From Phaeodactylibacter luteus (GTDB lineage Bacteria; Bacteroidota; Bacteroidia; Chitinophagales; Saprospiraceae): a stretch of 64,000 nt of DNA. The notes beneath the pieces are model-generated. The model searched no databases and was not told where the DNA came from. It worked only from the letters and a program-made list of their open reading frames with translations. The stretch is from positions 62,001 to 126,000 of the forward strand of contig NZ_VOOR01000002.1 in assembly GCF_007993045.1 (NCBI RefSeq), read 5' to 3'. Positions within the stretch are counted from its first letter, which is position 1. Each line of letters opens with the position of its first letter. Positions 1 through 8,316 of this stretch are shown piece by piece. The position numbers and the translations under genes are program-made.

Positions 1-3
1 AAT

Positions 4-32
4 ACAGCCTGCTCCTTTTTGAAGCAGGCTGT
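4..32. repeat. 10-bp perfect inverted repeat (hairpin)
   Basis: ACAGCCTGCT and AGCAGGCTGT are separated by a 9-base loop that contains five T. It lies just beyond the 3' end of the hydroxybutyryl-CoA dehydrogenase gene (reverse strand). It could be part of a transcription stop for that gene or for a gene outside the window, but no U-tract follows the stem on either strand. Confidence 0.4.
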
Positions 33-68
33 ACCCTGAAAAGCAAGTTCGGGCTAGCCGGAGGGCTG

Positions 69-956
69 TTATAGGAATTTTGGGGAAACCCTAAGCTCTT
101 TAGTGCCGTGGCTGTAGCTGTAAAAACCTTCCCCTGATTTCACCCCCTTCATGCCTGCAGTCACCATATTGACCAGCAGTGGGCAGGGCGCGTATTTGGG
201 GTTGCCAAAGCCGTTGTGCAAGACCTCAAGGATGGAAAGGCAAACATCCAGCCCGATAAAGTCGGCCAATTGGAGGGGCCCCATCGGGTGTGCCATGCCC
301 AGCTTCATGACAGTGTCAATTTCTTCTACCCCAGCTACCCCTTCATAAAGGCTATAAATCGCCTCGTTGATCATCGGCATCAGGATTCGGTTGGCCACAA
401 AGCCCGGATAGTCGTTCACTTCCACCGGAGCTTTGCCCAGCTTTTTGGACAAGGCCATTACCGCTTCGGTTGTAGCATCGCTTGTAGCATAGCCACGGAT
501 GACTTCCACCAGCTTCATCACCGGCACAGGGTTCATGAAGTGCATGCCGATGACCTGCTCAGGGCGTTTGGTCGCTGCGGCAATCTTTGTGATAGAAATA
601 GAAGAGGTGTTGGTAGCGAGCACGGCTTGAGCAGGGGCCATGGCATCCAGGTCGGCAAAAATCTTCAGCTTGAGGTCTGTCCGTTCTGTTGCAGCCTCTA
701 CGACAAGGTCGGCAGCTTCAACCCCTTTGCTCATATCGGTGATGAGCGAGAGGTTGCTCAATGTAGCTGCCTTGCCCTCTTCAGATATGCGCTCCTTTTT
801 GACCATCCGGTCCAGGTTGCGTGTGATAGTGGACAGCGCGCGGTCGAGCGCTTCCTGTGAAATGTCGATCAGGTTGACAGCGTAGCCGTTCATGGCAAAA
901 ACGTGGGCAATGCCGTTGCCCATCGTGCCTGCGCCGATTACTGCGATATTTTTCAT
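69..956 (-). CDS. hbd: 3-hydroxybutyryl-CoA dehydrogenase
   Basis: Cytosolic NAD(P)-dependent oxidoreductase that interconverts 3-hydroxyacyl-CoA and 3-oxoacyl-CoA, in beta-oxidation or C4-CoA metabolism. The 295-residue protein has the usual length of the short single-function family. The N-terminal Rossmann motif GAGTMGNG lies at residues 8-15, NTSSIS around 116-121, and the catalytic His-139 sits in GMHFMNPVPVMKLVEV. The all-helical C-terminal domain contains GFVANRILMPMINEA. An in-frame ATG nine codons upstream exists, but the family begins at MKNIAVIGAGTMG and a TATCTTTG promoter box lies only 25 bp upstream of the chosen start. The gene appears monocistronic, with a terminator and a dispersed repeat between it and the next reverse-strand gene. 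Confidence 0.95.
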   Translation of the reverse strand: MKNIAVIGAGTMGNGIAHVFAMNGYAVNLIDISQEALDRALSTITRNLDRMVKKERISEEGKAATLSNLSLITDMSKGVEAADLVVEAATERTDLKLKIFADLDAMAPAQAVLATNTSSISITKIAAATKRPEQVIGMHFMNPVPVMKLVEVIRGYATSDATTEAVMALSKKLGKAPVEVNDYPGFVANRILMPMINEAIYSLYEGVAGVEEIDTVMKLGMAHPMGPLQLADFIGLDVCLSILEVLHNGFGNPKYAPCPLLVNMVTAGMKGVKSGEGFYSYSHGTKELRVSPKFL

Positions 957-980
957 GAATCTGGTTTTATTTTCAGGCGG

Positions 981-988
981 CAAAGATA
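981..988 (-). promoter_or_regulatory. -7 box of a Bacteroidota promoter for hbd
   Basis: Read on the reverse strand this is TATCTTTG, an exact match to TAnnTTTG. Transcription would start about 18 bases before the hbd start codon. The -33 region overlaps the terminator stem immediately upstream and has no clear TTTG. Confidence 0.5.
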
Positions 989-995
989 AGAAAAA

Positions 996-1021
996 GCCCG
1001 CACGTAACCTGACGTGCGGGC
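996..1021 (-). terminator. Intrinsic terminator, reverse strand
   Basis: Perfect 10-bp stem GCCCGCACGT/ACGTGCGGGC with a 6-base loop, followed on the reverse strand by TTTTTC. It would stop transcripts coming from the 5250-1299 surface-protein operon before the hbd promoter. Confidence 0.75.
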
Positions 1022-1061
1022 GGGTTCTACAGCCGGGTGGCCGTTATAACGGGCGGGCGCA

Positions 1062-1231
1062 AACCCAAATGTCGCAGTCGTTTATGCTTTTGGGGCTCTA
1101 GCCTGGGATTGGCCTAGCGCTGCGAAGGGGCGGCAGGCCCGATAGGGCCGAGCGGATAGCGAGCCCCGTAGCATAGCGGCACCTGCCCGCTGGCAGGGGC
1201 AGGCCCCTATCCTTACGGAGGGGGCAAGCCC
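1062..1231 (+). repeat. Dispersed intergenic repeat, copy A
   Basis: Short form of a repeat found seven times in the window. It runs from CCCAAATGTCGCAG through CTTTTGGGGCTCTAG, CCTAGCGCTGCGAAGGGG, GGGCCGAGCGG, AGCGAGCCCCGTAGCATAGC and a CCTGCC/GGCAGG hairpin to GGAGGGGGCAAGCCC. It carries no inner element: GGGGCTCTAG joins directly to CCTGGGATTGG. It lies between two genes on the reverse strand and encodes no plausible protein. Confidence 0.85.
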
Positions 1232-1298
1232 ATCACGCGAAGCAAGCTGGGCAGGCCCAAAAACGGCAATCTGGCCTGCGCCTTAACGGACGGTGCGC

Positions 1299-4076
1299 CT
1301 ACTGCTTGACAATACGCAGTGCTTGTGCACCATTTTTATTCTGCAGCTGCAGCAGGTAGAGGCCGGCAGGCCAGGGCTGCATATCTATGGCAAATGGCAC
1401 ATGCCCAGGCAACGCCTCTCCGGAGGCCAGTATGCGCCCTCTCATATCGGTGAGCTGATAGCTGAACGGGCCTGCGTCTGCCCTATCCCATACCACTTGT
1501 ATTGCTGAACGGGTTGGGTTGGGGTACGCCCGGGCGTTGGCTCCGGCTGGCTCCGGGCCCGTTGTGGCTGTCGCAATCCGGTAACTGGGCTGCCCGGTAA
1601 AGCCGTTTCCGGTTGTGCTGAGCACCATAGTGAAAACAGAGGTGCAGCCGTCAGGGGTAGACAGCGTCAGTGTGGCTTCATAATTCCCTGGCGCAGCATA
1701 GGTGTGCAGAGGCAGGGGCTCTGTGCTGGTCTGGCCGTCGCCAAAATCCCATTCGAAGGTGGCAGCGAAATCACTGGATAGGTTCAGGAATGCATAAGTG
1801 AGGCTATCGATCTGAAGGGGGACGAAAAGCGCTTGGCATTCTGTATCGTACAAAATGCCTGCATCGGTCAGTATGAGCATGCTCAGGCTGCTGCTGCAAT
1901 TGCCGTTGTTTACCGTAAGGGTGACCAGGTAAAGCCCGGGGCTGCTGTAGGTATGTACCGGGCTTGGCAAGGTGCTGCTGTTGCCGTCCCCAAAGCTCCA
2001 GAACCAGCTTTGGGCATCTCCCATTGACAGGTCTTCGAACACAAAAGACAGCGGGTTGTCCGCATTTTGGGAAAAGGTGAACATCGCCTGGCAATCTGGG
2101 GTATTGCCTGCGCCGCCGTTCCCAATGAACACCGTTTGTGCCTGGCTGCTTGTGCACCCATCTTCAGTGGTGATGGTAAGCACGACCTCAGCCATCCCTG
2201 TCCCTTCAAAGATAAAGACGGGGTTCTGTTCTACGCTGCTGCCCTGCCCTGCAAAATCCCACTCCCAAGAGACGATTGGGGAGGTAGAAAAAGAGTAATC
2301 CAAAAACTGCACGCTTCCCGGTGCATCTGCTGGAAAGGACTCAAACAAGGCTTCACAGAAAGGCTCCCCGCCATCGCAGGGCTCATACCAATCGGGGCCA
2401 AAGCCAGCGCACTCCGCATAGCAATCGTTCTGGAAGGTCAGGACGTCTCCTGTTGGGAGGGTAACACAAACTGGGGCATAAACCTGATAGCACTCACACC
2501 CTGCTGTCCCTCCACATTCATAATATACCGATTCGTCGTACCCTTCGCATGCTGCGAAGCAGGCATTCGGGAACTCAAGGATCTGGCCTGAAGGTGTGGC
2601 GACGCAGACGGGGTCGTACGTGAAATCGCAATCGCACGGAGGGGCGATGTCGCACTGAATGAACTGATCTGGCGTAAACCCTGTGCACAAAGCGAAGCAG
2701 CTGTTTTCAAAAGTAAGGGTATCCCCTTCCTGCACCACACATACGGGGGCAAAAACAGCTGGGCAGTCATCACAGCCAACCGCTTCGCATTCGACTATAT
2801 CTTCCGGGCTGAAGCCTTCGCATACGGCCAAACAAGCATTCGGGAATTCAATCGTCTGGCCTGAAGGCGTGGCGATACATACAGGGTCGTACGTGAAATC
2901 GCAATCGCAAGGGTCCGTACAGTCAGGCAGAAAATCTGATGGAGAATAGCCCAGACAAACTGCAATGCAGGCATTGGGCAGGACTATGATCTGTCCAGCC
3001 TCATTGGCTACACAAACGGGGTCGAATGCGTCGTCGCAGGCACAGCCCGTAAAACCGCCTCCTACATGCACTACGGTTTCGTAGATGCTGCTGCAACCGC
3101 CTGCCGTGGTGATCTCAAGGATGACGACGTATTCCCCCTCAGCGGGGAAAGCATAAGTGGGCGATGGGCCTTCAAGCACTTCTCCTGTGGGCATAATCCA
3201 GTTGTAAATGGTAATGCTGTCAGCCAAAGACCAGGAGGCGTCCCAAAATTGAACCGAAAGGGAATCACTGCCCTGCTCGTAAAAGAAATAGGCTTCGCAA
3301 AAGTCAAAACCGAGTTCGCCACAATCGGCCAAGTCTGCTGCTGAAAAGCCAGCGCATTGCGCGTAGCAGAAGTTTTCGAACAGCTCTACCTGCCCGGGTA
3401 CCACCTCAATGCAGACTGGCTCGTAAGGCAGGTTCCAGCAATCGCAGGCCGGTTGTTCGAATATTTCTACATGCATCAGAAAGGTGGAAGAGCAGGTGTC
3501 TGCTGAAATGGTTAGACTGACAGGGAATGCCCCCGGGCCAGGGAATTCGTGCAAGGGCTCCTGCTCGGTTGACGTTTGCCCATCGCCAAAATCCCATAGC
3601 CAGCTCTCGATGTCAGCGGAAGCGCTTGAGATGTCGTAGAACTGTACGAGATAGGGCGCGCTCTCCACCTGCTCATAAAAGAAAAAAGCTTCGCAGTGCT
3701 CGGGCGGCGGCGGCGGGTTCAAATCGCTGCACACCACCAGGTCGATGCCAGCCACAACCGGCAAGTCTTGCAGCAGGGCAATTTCTACTTCCACAATTTG
3801 GCCTGTACAGAAGTCCATAACGGACAGCTGCCCAATAAGTGCTGGCACTGCCGGGCTGAAGTCAAAGTCAAAAGCGAAGTGGAAGGCGCCTCCCTCATCG
3901 GTGATGGCGGGTAGGAAAAGGTTCTGCTCCAAGAATGCGAGCTCTACGGGGAAGCCGGGAACGGGCGTTTGCTCTTCTCCAAACAGGACACGGCCGCTCA
4001 CCTCCATGTTTTCTGCTTGCGCAGGGTGTAGCAGCATCAGGAAGAGCCAGCTGAATAGGAATGTCATTTTTTTCAT
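1299..4076 (-). CDS. T9SS-secreted protein with PKD domains and six Kazal-like Cys-rich repeats
   Basis: Secreted or surface-attached 925-residue protein. A signal peptide covers about residues 1-21. Five PKD-type immunoglobulin-like domains (about 128-208, 258-340, 574-665, 668-750, 752-835) carry motifs such as WDFGDGQTSTEQEP and HTYSSPG. Six Cys-rich units (211-252, 345-386, 390-430, 435-475, 481-521, 527-567) follow the spacing CxC-x5-6-PVC, then N-x-C-x3-C and a final C, as in CDCDFTYDPVC; this resembles Kazal-type protease inhibitor repeats. The C-terminal 75 residues form a T9SS sorting domain (YPNPTRSAIQV, PAGLYLLQLQ). It is the second gene of an operon with the dockerin-like protein 58 bp upstream. 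The PKD and T9SS calls are firm. Kazal homology is judged from cysteine spacing and its target is unknown. Confidence 0.85.
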   Translation of the reverse strand: MKKMTFLFSWLFLMLLHPAQAENMEVSGRVLFGEEQTPVPGFPVELAFLEQNLFLPAITDEGGAFHFAFDFDFSPAVPALIGQLSVMDFCTGQIVEVEIALLQDLPVVAGIDLVVCSDLNPPPPPEHCEAFFFYEQVESAPYLVQFYDISSASADIESWLWDFGDGQTSTEQEPLHEFPGPGAFPVSLTISADTCSSTFLMHVEIFEQPACDCWNLPYEPVCIEVVPGQVELFENFCYAQCAGFSAADLADCGELGFDFCEAYFFYEQGSDSLSVQFWDASWSLADSITIYNWIMPTGEVLEGPSPTYAFPAEGEYVVILEITTAGGCSSIYETVVHVGGGFTGCACDDAFDPVCVANEAGQIIVLPNACIAVCLGYSPSDFLPDCTDPCDCDFTYDPVCIATPSGQTIEFPNACLAVCEGFSPEDIVECEAVGCDDCPAVFAPVCVVQEGDTLTFENSCFALCTGFTPDQFIQCDIAPPCDCDFTYDPVCVATPSGQILEFPNACFAACEGYDESVYYECGGTAGCECYQVYAPVCVTLPTGDVLTFQNDCYAECAGFGPDWYEPCDGGEPFCEALFESFPADAPGSVQFLDYSFSTSPIVSWEWDFAGQGSSVEQNPVFIFEGTGMAEVVLTITTEDGCTSSQAQTVFIGNGGAGNTPDCQAMFTFSQNADNPLSFVFEDLSMGDAQSWFWSFGDGNSSTLPSPVHTYSSPGLYLVTLTVNNGNCSSSLSMLILTDAGILYDTECQALFVPLQIDSLTYAFLNLSSDFAATFEWDFGDGQTSTEPLPLHTYAAPGNYEATLTLSTPDGCTSVFTMVLSTTGNGFTGQPSYRIATATTGPEPAGANARAYPNPTRSAIQVVWDRADAGPFSYQLTDMRGRILASGEALPGHVPFAIDMQPWPAGLYLLQLQNKNGAQALRIVKQ

Positions 4077-4134
4077 AAAGCCAGGTAATTTGTTGTAAAT
4101 GATTAATATAGCGTGTATTGGTTAAAGTGCAGGA

Positions 4135-5250
4135 TCAGTGGGGATCGGTTATGACCACAATTTTCCGGGTGGCAGAAAGGTTGCCAGCTGCCCGTGCGTG
4201 CAGGAAGTACACCCCAGCTGCGGGGGCGCCCTTGCCGATTGTGATCCTTGCCGTGCGTTTACCGTTTAACACAAAGTGCTCCACGGCTTCCCCATAAGCA
4301 TTCGTGACCGTCACGGCCTCCAAAGGCTCAGGTGCTGAAAGGAAGACGGTGCCATCGCTGTTTGGGTTAGGGAAACAGCGCAGGCCCAATGAGCCTGGGG
4401 CTTCCTGCTGCCGGGTAATGAGGAAATTGGGGTTGTATACGGTAAGCACTACGCTGTCTGTGTTCACGGGCAGCAAGGATAGGCTGTCGTCTGCCAGCAT
4501 CACTTCGGCAATCTCGATCAGCACCTCTGTGCTGTCGGCTTCCATAAAAGTGATGAGGTCATCTTCTATGATAATGGAAAGCTGCCCGACCCTCCCCTGC
4601 GCCGGGAAAGGGGCGTTGCCATATCGGGTCGTCGCAATGTCGAGCTCATCGGTCTGCTGCGGGTCTATAGCCTGGAAACGGAAGGATGACTGTGTGCCGC
4701 CCAGCCACTGCGGGCTAAACTGAAGCCCTATGCTTTGGATATAGTTTTTGTTGAAGCGGATGGTGTAGGCCAGCCCGTTCACTTCCTGAACGCCCCCTTC
4801 AGGATACTCAAGGTCCACATCAATACTGATAGCAGAGCCGGCGGTCAATGGCACAGGGATGGCATTTGGCGAAAGCCTGATCTGTGGGTCTGCTCCAGGG
4901 ATGGGCTCCGGATAGTCCACTTCAAGGGGCGTAGCATGGCTACTGCCAAAATTGGCAATGACCGCAAAGAGGTCGGGCAGGCCGATCTGCCCATCCCCGT
5001 TTGCGTCTGCAAAGGCAAAGCCGGTGCCATCGGGGAATTCCTGAGCCCAAGGCAATGGGATTGGCATTTCCATAAAGGCTGTGCCGGTGACCAGCCGCGA
5101 AGGCCCAATACTGCCATAGGCATATCCGGTGTAGAGGATATCCCGCTGATCTACCCGCCCGCTGTTGTCCGTGTCGCCAGGATATACTTGGGCTTCAGCC
5201 GCCGTAAAGCAGCAACAGAGCCCTATCAAAATCCAAAGTAATCTTGCCAT
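4135..5250 (-). CDS. Secreted dockerin-like / cohesin-like protein with T9SS sorting domain
   Basis: 371-residue exported protein. A signal peptide covers residues 1-20. Two calcium-loop segments typical of dockerin type I repeats follow: GDTDNSGRVDQRDILYTGY (25-43) and ADANGDGQIGLPDLFAVIA (81-99). The middle part (about 130-260; ISIDVDLEYPEGGVQEVNG, RVGQLSIIIEDD) has the beta-rich look of a cohesin-like domain. The C-terminal 80 residues are a T9SS sorting domain (CFPNPNSDGTVFLS, GVYFLHARA). It is probably the first gene of an operon with the PKD/Kazal-like protein. The upstream 176 bp are AT-rich and should hold the promoter. A surface role, through assembly or adhesion, is inferred; no enzyme motif is seen. 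Confidence 0.8.
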   Translation of the reverse strand: MARLLWILIGLCCCFTAAEAQVYPGDTDNSGRVDQRDILYTGYAYGSIGPSRLVTGTAFMEMPIPLPWAQEFPDGTGFAFADANGDGQIGLPDLFAVIANFGSSHATPLEVDYPEPIPGADPQIRLSPNAIPVPLTAGSAISIDVDLEYPEGGVQEVNGLAYTIRFNKNYIQSIGLQFSPQWLGGTQSSFRFQAIDPQQTDELDIATTRYGNAPFPAQGRVGQLSIIIEDDLITFMEADSTEVLIEIAEVMLADDSLSLLPVNTDSVVLTVYNPNFLITRQQEAPGSLGLRCFPNPNSDGTVFLSAPEPLEAVTVTNAYGEAVEHFVLNGKRTARITIGKGAPAAGVYFLHARAAGNLSATRKIVVITDPH

Positions 5251-5426
5251 TTTCCTGGATGGTTTTAATTCACGTTACAAATGTAACCGCCATATTTAGG
5301 CCTGGCAACAACAATAATTTAAATAAATAGTAGCCTTTATTACTATTTTTACTAAAATAGACCTTGGTAGTCAGTGATTTACAAATTATTGGCTATAGAT
5401 AAAATATTTAAAAGTCATTTTAGCCT

Positions 5427-6821
5427 ATGGAAAAAAGCAAATTGGCGAAAAGCTTGTCCCGCCTCTCCCCCGCTCAGTGGGACAGCCTGATGCAGTATGC
5501 AGGCTCTACTGCCTCAGGGCTTCCGAAAGATGCTTTGCAGCTGTTGCAGTTGCTGCGCGAACGTGCAGGCACGGCCGGCGCGCTGAGCAAAGAGGAGGCT
5601 TTTCGCGCCGTATATCCAAGGGCCCCTTTCAACCTTCAGCAGATCAATCAGGCGATGAGCTTTGCCCTGAAGGCAGTGGAATCTTGGATGGCGTTGCAGT
5701 GGCAGGCTCAGCGCCCGGCCCTGCAGCACTGGCAGCGTGCGGAGGCGCTATTGGGGGCCGGGCTCCCCAAGCATTTCCGTCAGGCCCTCCGGCAAGGGGA
5801 ACGGGCTAATGCGCGGCAAAAGGACGGAGCGTGGAAACGGCACCTGGATTTTTTGCTGGCCGACCTTAGGGAACGGGCATTTCAGCAGGAGAACACGAGA
5901 CGGCCAGACCCCGCCCTGCAGCAGGCGTCTGATGCCCTCGATGAGCATTATGCGCTTCAAAAGCTGAAGTATGTCTGCGCTATGCTCAACCGGGAAAAGC
6001 TGATGCAAGAACAGTTCGAATACCACCTCCCCTCTTTTGTTTTGCATGGGGCTGGCTTTCATTCCCCGCTCATCGGATTGTACCGCAACCTTTACCACAT
6101 CTTGAGCGGAGAGGAAGGCCATGAAGCAAGATTCAGGGAGTACCTACAGCTGTACAGAGCAGCGGAGAGCCAAATCGGCCGCTCAGAGAGCCGCGCCTTG
6201 CTGTATTATGCCATCAATTATTGCATAGGGCAGATCAGGGACGGGCAGCGGGCATGGGCTTTGCCCCTTTTTGAATTGTACGAGAACGGGCTGAAGCGCG
6301 GGCTTTTAGTCGAGGGCGGGCTGCTCTCGCCCTGGACTTACAAGAACATGGTCAAGATAGGGCTTAACCTGAAGCGTTTTGGCTGGGTAGAAAGCTTTGT
6401 GCGCGCCTATTCGAAAATGTTGCCAGAGGCGGAGAAGGAAGATGCGCTGCACTACAACCTCGCAGAGCTGTATTTTTTCCAGGCCCGCTACGATGAGGCC
6501 TTACAGCAGTTGCACCGGGTGGAGTTCACCGATATCCACTACAACTTGGGGAGCCGGGCTCTGCTGGCCAAAATCTACTACGAACAACAGCAGTCAGACC
6601 CGCTCGAAGCTGCTCTCCGGGCTTTCCTGGTCTTCTTGCGGCGGCAGTCTAAAATCCCTGTGGCAGTCCGTGAGCCTTACAAGAACTTTGCCCGCATATT
6701 GCTGCGCGCCCTAAAGAGCCTGCCAGAGCACCTTCCTCTTTTGGAGAAGGAAGTACAATCTCTGCCTTCCCTCAACAACCGGGATTGGATCCTTCAAAAG
6801 CTAAGGGGGAAGCAGGTTTAG
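5427..6821 (+). CDS. Hypothetical helical protein, possibly TPR-like
   Basis: 464 residues; I do not recognise the family. There is no signal peptide and no membrane segment, so it is probably cytosolic. The sequence is rich in Leu, Ala, Gln and Arg and almost entirely helical in character. Around residues 330-400 it has TPR-like spacing (ALHYNLAELYFFQARYDEALQQL, where A-LY-Y-A recurs; NLGSRALLAKIYYEQQQ). The N-terminal LSPAQWDSLMQYAGS and YPRAPFNLQQINQA could be a small DNA- or protein-binding module, but this is a guess. Its last four bases overlap the convergent TolC gene. The upstream 176 bp are strongly AT-rich. Confidence 0.7.
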   Translation: MEKSKLAKSLSRLSPAQWDSLMQYAGSTASGLPKDALQLLQLLRERAGTAGALSKEEAFRAVYPRAPFNLQQINQAMSFALKAVESWMALQWQAQRPALQHWQRAEALLGAGLPKHFRQALRQGERANARQKDGAWKRHLDFLLADLRERAFQQENTRRPDPALQQASDALDEHYALQKLKYVCAMLNREKLMQEQFEYHLPSFVLHGAGFHSPLIGLYRNLYHILSGEEGHEARFREYLQLYRAAESQIGRSESRALLYYAINYCIGQIRDGQRAWALPLFELYENGLKRGLLVEGGLLSPWTYKNMVKIGLNLKRFGWVESFVRAYSKMLPEAEKEDALHYNLAELYFFQARYDEALQQLHRVEFTDIHYNLGSRALLAKIYYEQQQSDPLEAALRAFLVFLRRQSKIPVAVREPYKNFARILLRALKSLPEHLPLLEKEVQSLPSLNNRDWILQKLRGKQV

Positions 6822-8299
6822 CCACGGGCATTTTCCCGCCGCAGGCTCCGCTGCTGTTCAAAATCGTAAAGCGTAAGGCGCCGGAGGTCATAATATGCGA
6901 GCCAGAAATTGCGCAGGGCATTGGCGTATGCCACCCGTGCGCTGGCTTCCTGGCCGATCGAGATGTTCAGGTCTGCGATAGCGATTTTGCCTACCCGGTA
7001 CCGCTGCCGGGTGATGTCGAGCTGTTTCTGGGCGACTTCGTACGCCCGGAGCGCTAGGCTCACTTGCTGCCGCTGCAGATCGAACTGTTGGACCTTCACG
7101 AGGATCTCCCTTTCGAAGGCAATACGGCTTTGCTGTACCTGAAGGGCAGTCAGCTCTTGGTTGGAGCGGGCGATCTCAATGCGGGAGCGGGCTTTGCCCC
7201 AGTCTGCAATAGGCACATTGAGGCTGATGTTCAGCCGCTCTTGGTCGAGCGGGTCTGAATACGCATTATTAAAGGCATTGGCAGTTTGGGAAAGGGCAAA
7301 GTAGCCCGATACATTGGCCGAAGGGCCCGTAGTCCCCTTAGCCCGTGCTACCTCTTGCTCGGCTTGCTTTATCCTTCGCTGGAAGGCTACCGTTTCGCTG
7401 CGGTTGGCTTGTGCGAGTTGCAGGGCCTGCTCTGCGTCAACCGTAAAGACGGGGATGTTTTCCGGGGTCTGAGGGATGAAATAGACCGCCTCTTCTATGC
7501 CGAGGAAGTTCCTCAAGGCTTCTGAGCTGGTCTGCAGGGAAAGCGCGTTATTGGCCAGGGAAGCATCCGCGTTCATGGCACTGAGCTCAATTTGCAGGAG
7601 CTCTGTCTCTGCGATACGCCCCACTTCAAAGCGCCCTCTTGAAATGGCGAGCAGGGTGTCGGCATCCCTCTTGTCCCGGCGGGCCGCTTCTAAGTTGAGC
7701 TGGGCGATCAGCACATCAAAAAAGAGGAGGGCGGCATCATAGGCTACATTTTCCATGTCCTCTGAATAAGCCCGCTGAGCTTCTTCGTAAAGCAGGGGCT
7801 GTACTTCCCGCTCCCACTTGAGCGCGTTGTATTGGAACAAGGGCTGTTGGAAGCCAATGGCTACAGGGGTACTGAGGTAAGAAATGGAACCATCATTGGA
7901 GGCCGTCCTGAAGATATCTATCCGCTCCAGCCCGGTCTGCGCAAAAATAGAGCCGCCGGTCAATGCCACATCTTGTTCTAAGCTGAGGTTGACGCTGTTG
8001 CTCATTAAAGCCCGGTTGATGAAAGCCTCCGAGCCATCGGGCAGGGTGATGGGCTGAATCGAGCGGTTGAGGTTGGGCAGTGTAGCGCCAAAGCTGATCT
8101 GAGGCTTGTAATCGGCCAGAAAGGACTGGTAGCGCCAGAAATTGTTCCTCACTGCTGTCTGTGCGATCTGCACGTCAGGGGCACCGCCGATGGCCATCTC
8201 CACAATCTCTGAAAGCCCCGCACGCAAGGTATCGGGCTGTGCAAAGGCTGGCTGGAATAAGAAGGTGCAAAACAGTAGGATAAAGCTCAGTTTTCGCAT
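6818..8299 (-). CDS. TolC family outer-membrane efflux protein
   Basis: Outer-membrane channel subunit of a tripartite export system. The 493-residue protein has a signal peptide (about 1-20) and then the duplicated TolC architecture of long alpha-helical hairpins and beta strands. Typical stretches are LSEIVEMAIGGAPDVQIAQTAV near the N-terminus, SRGRFEVGRIAETELLQIEL in the middle and RQRYRVGKIAIADLNI near the C-terminus. It is the last gene of an operon adaptor-permease-TolC, with 17 bp to the permease. The stop codon overlaps the convergent gene ending at 6821. Confidence 0.93.
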   Translation of the reverse strand: MRKLSFILLFCTFLFQPAFAQPDTLRAGLSEIVEMAIGGAPDVQIAQTAVRNNFWRYQSFLADYKPQISFGATLPNLNRSIQPITLPDGSEAFINRALMSNSVNLSLEQDVALTGGSIFAQTGLERIDIFRTASNDGSISYLSTPVAIGFQQPLFQYNALKWEREVQPLLYEEAQRAYSEDMENVAYDAALLFFDVLIAQLNLEAARRDKRDADTLLAISRGRFEVGRIAETELLQIELSAMNADASLANNALSLQTSSEALRNFLGIEEAVYFIPQTPENIPVFTVDAEQALQLAQANRSETVAFQRRIKQAEQEVARAKGTTGPSANVSGYFALSQTANAFNNAYSDPLDQERLNISLNVPIADWGKARSRIEIARSNQELTALQVQQSRIAFEREILVKVQQFDLQRQQVSLALRAYEVAQKQLDITRQRYRVGKIAIADLNISIGQEASARVAYANALRNFWLAYYDLRRLTLYDFEQQRSLRRENARG

Positions 8300-8316
8300 A
8301 ATCAGGGTTTTGGGGC

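Noticed and set aside
957-983. Longer hbd start at 983
   Set aside because: Adds nine residues before the Rossmann strand and would overlap the -7 promoter box at 981-988.
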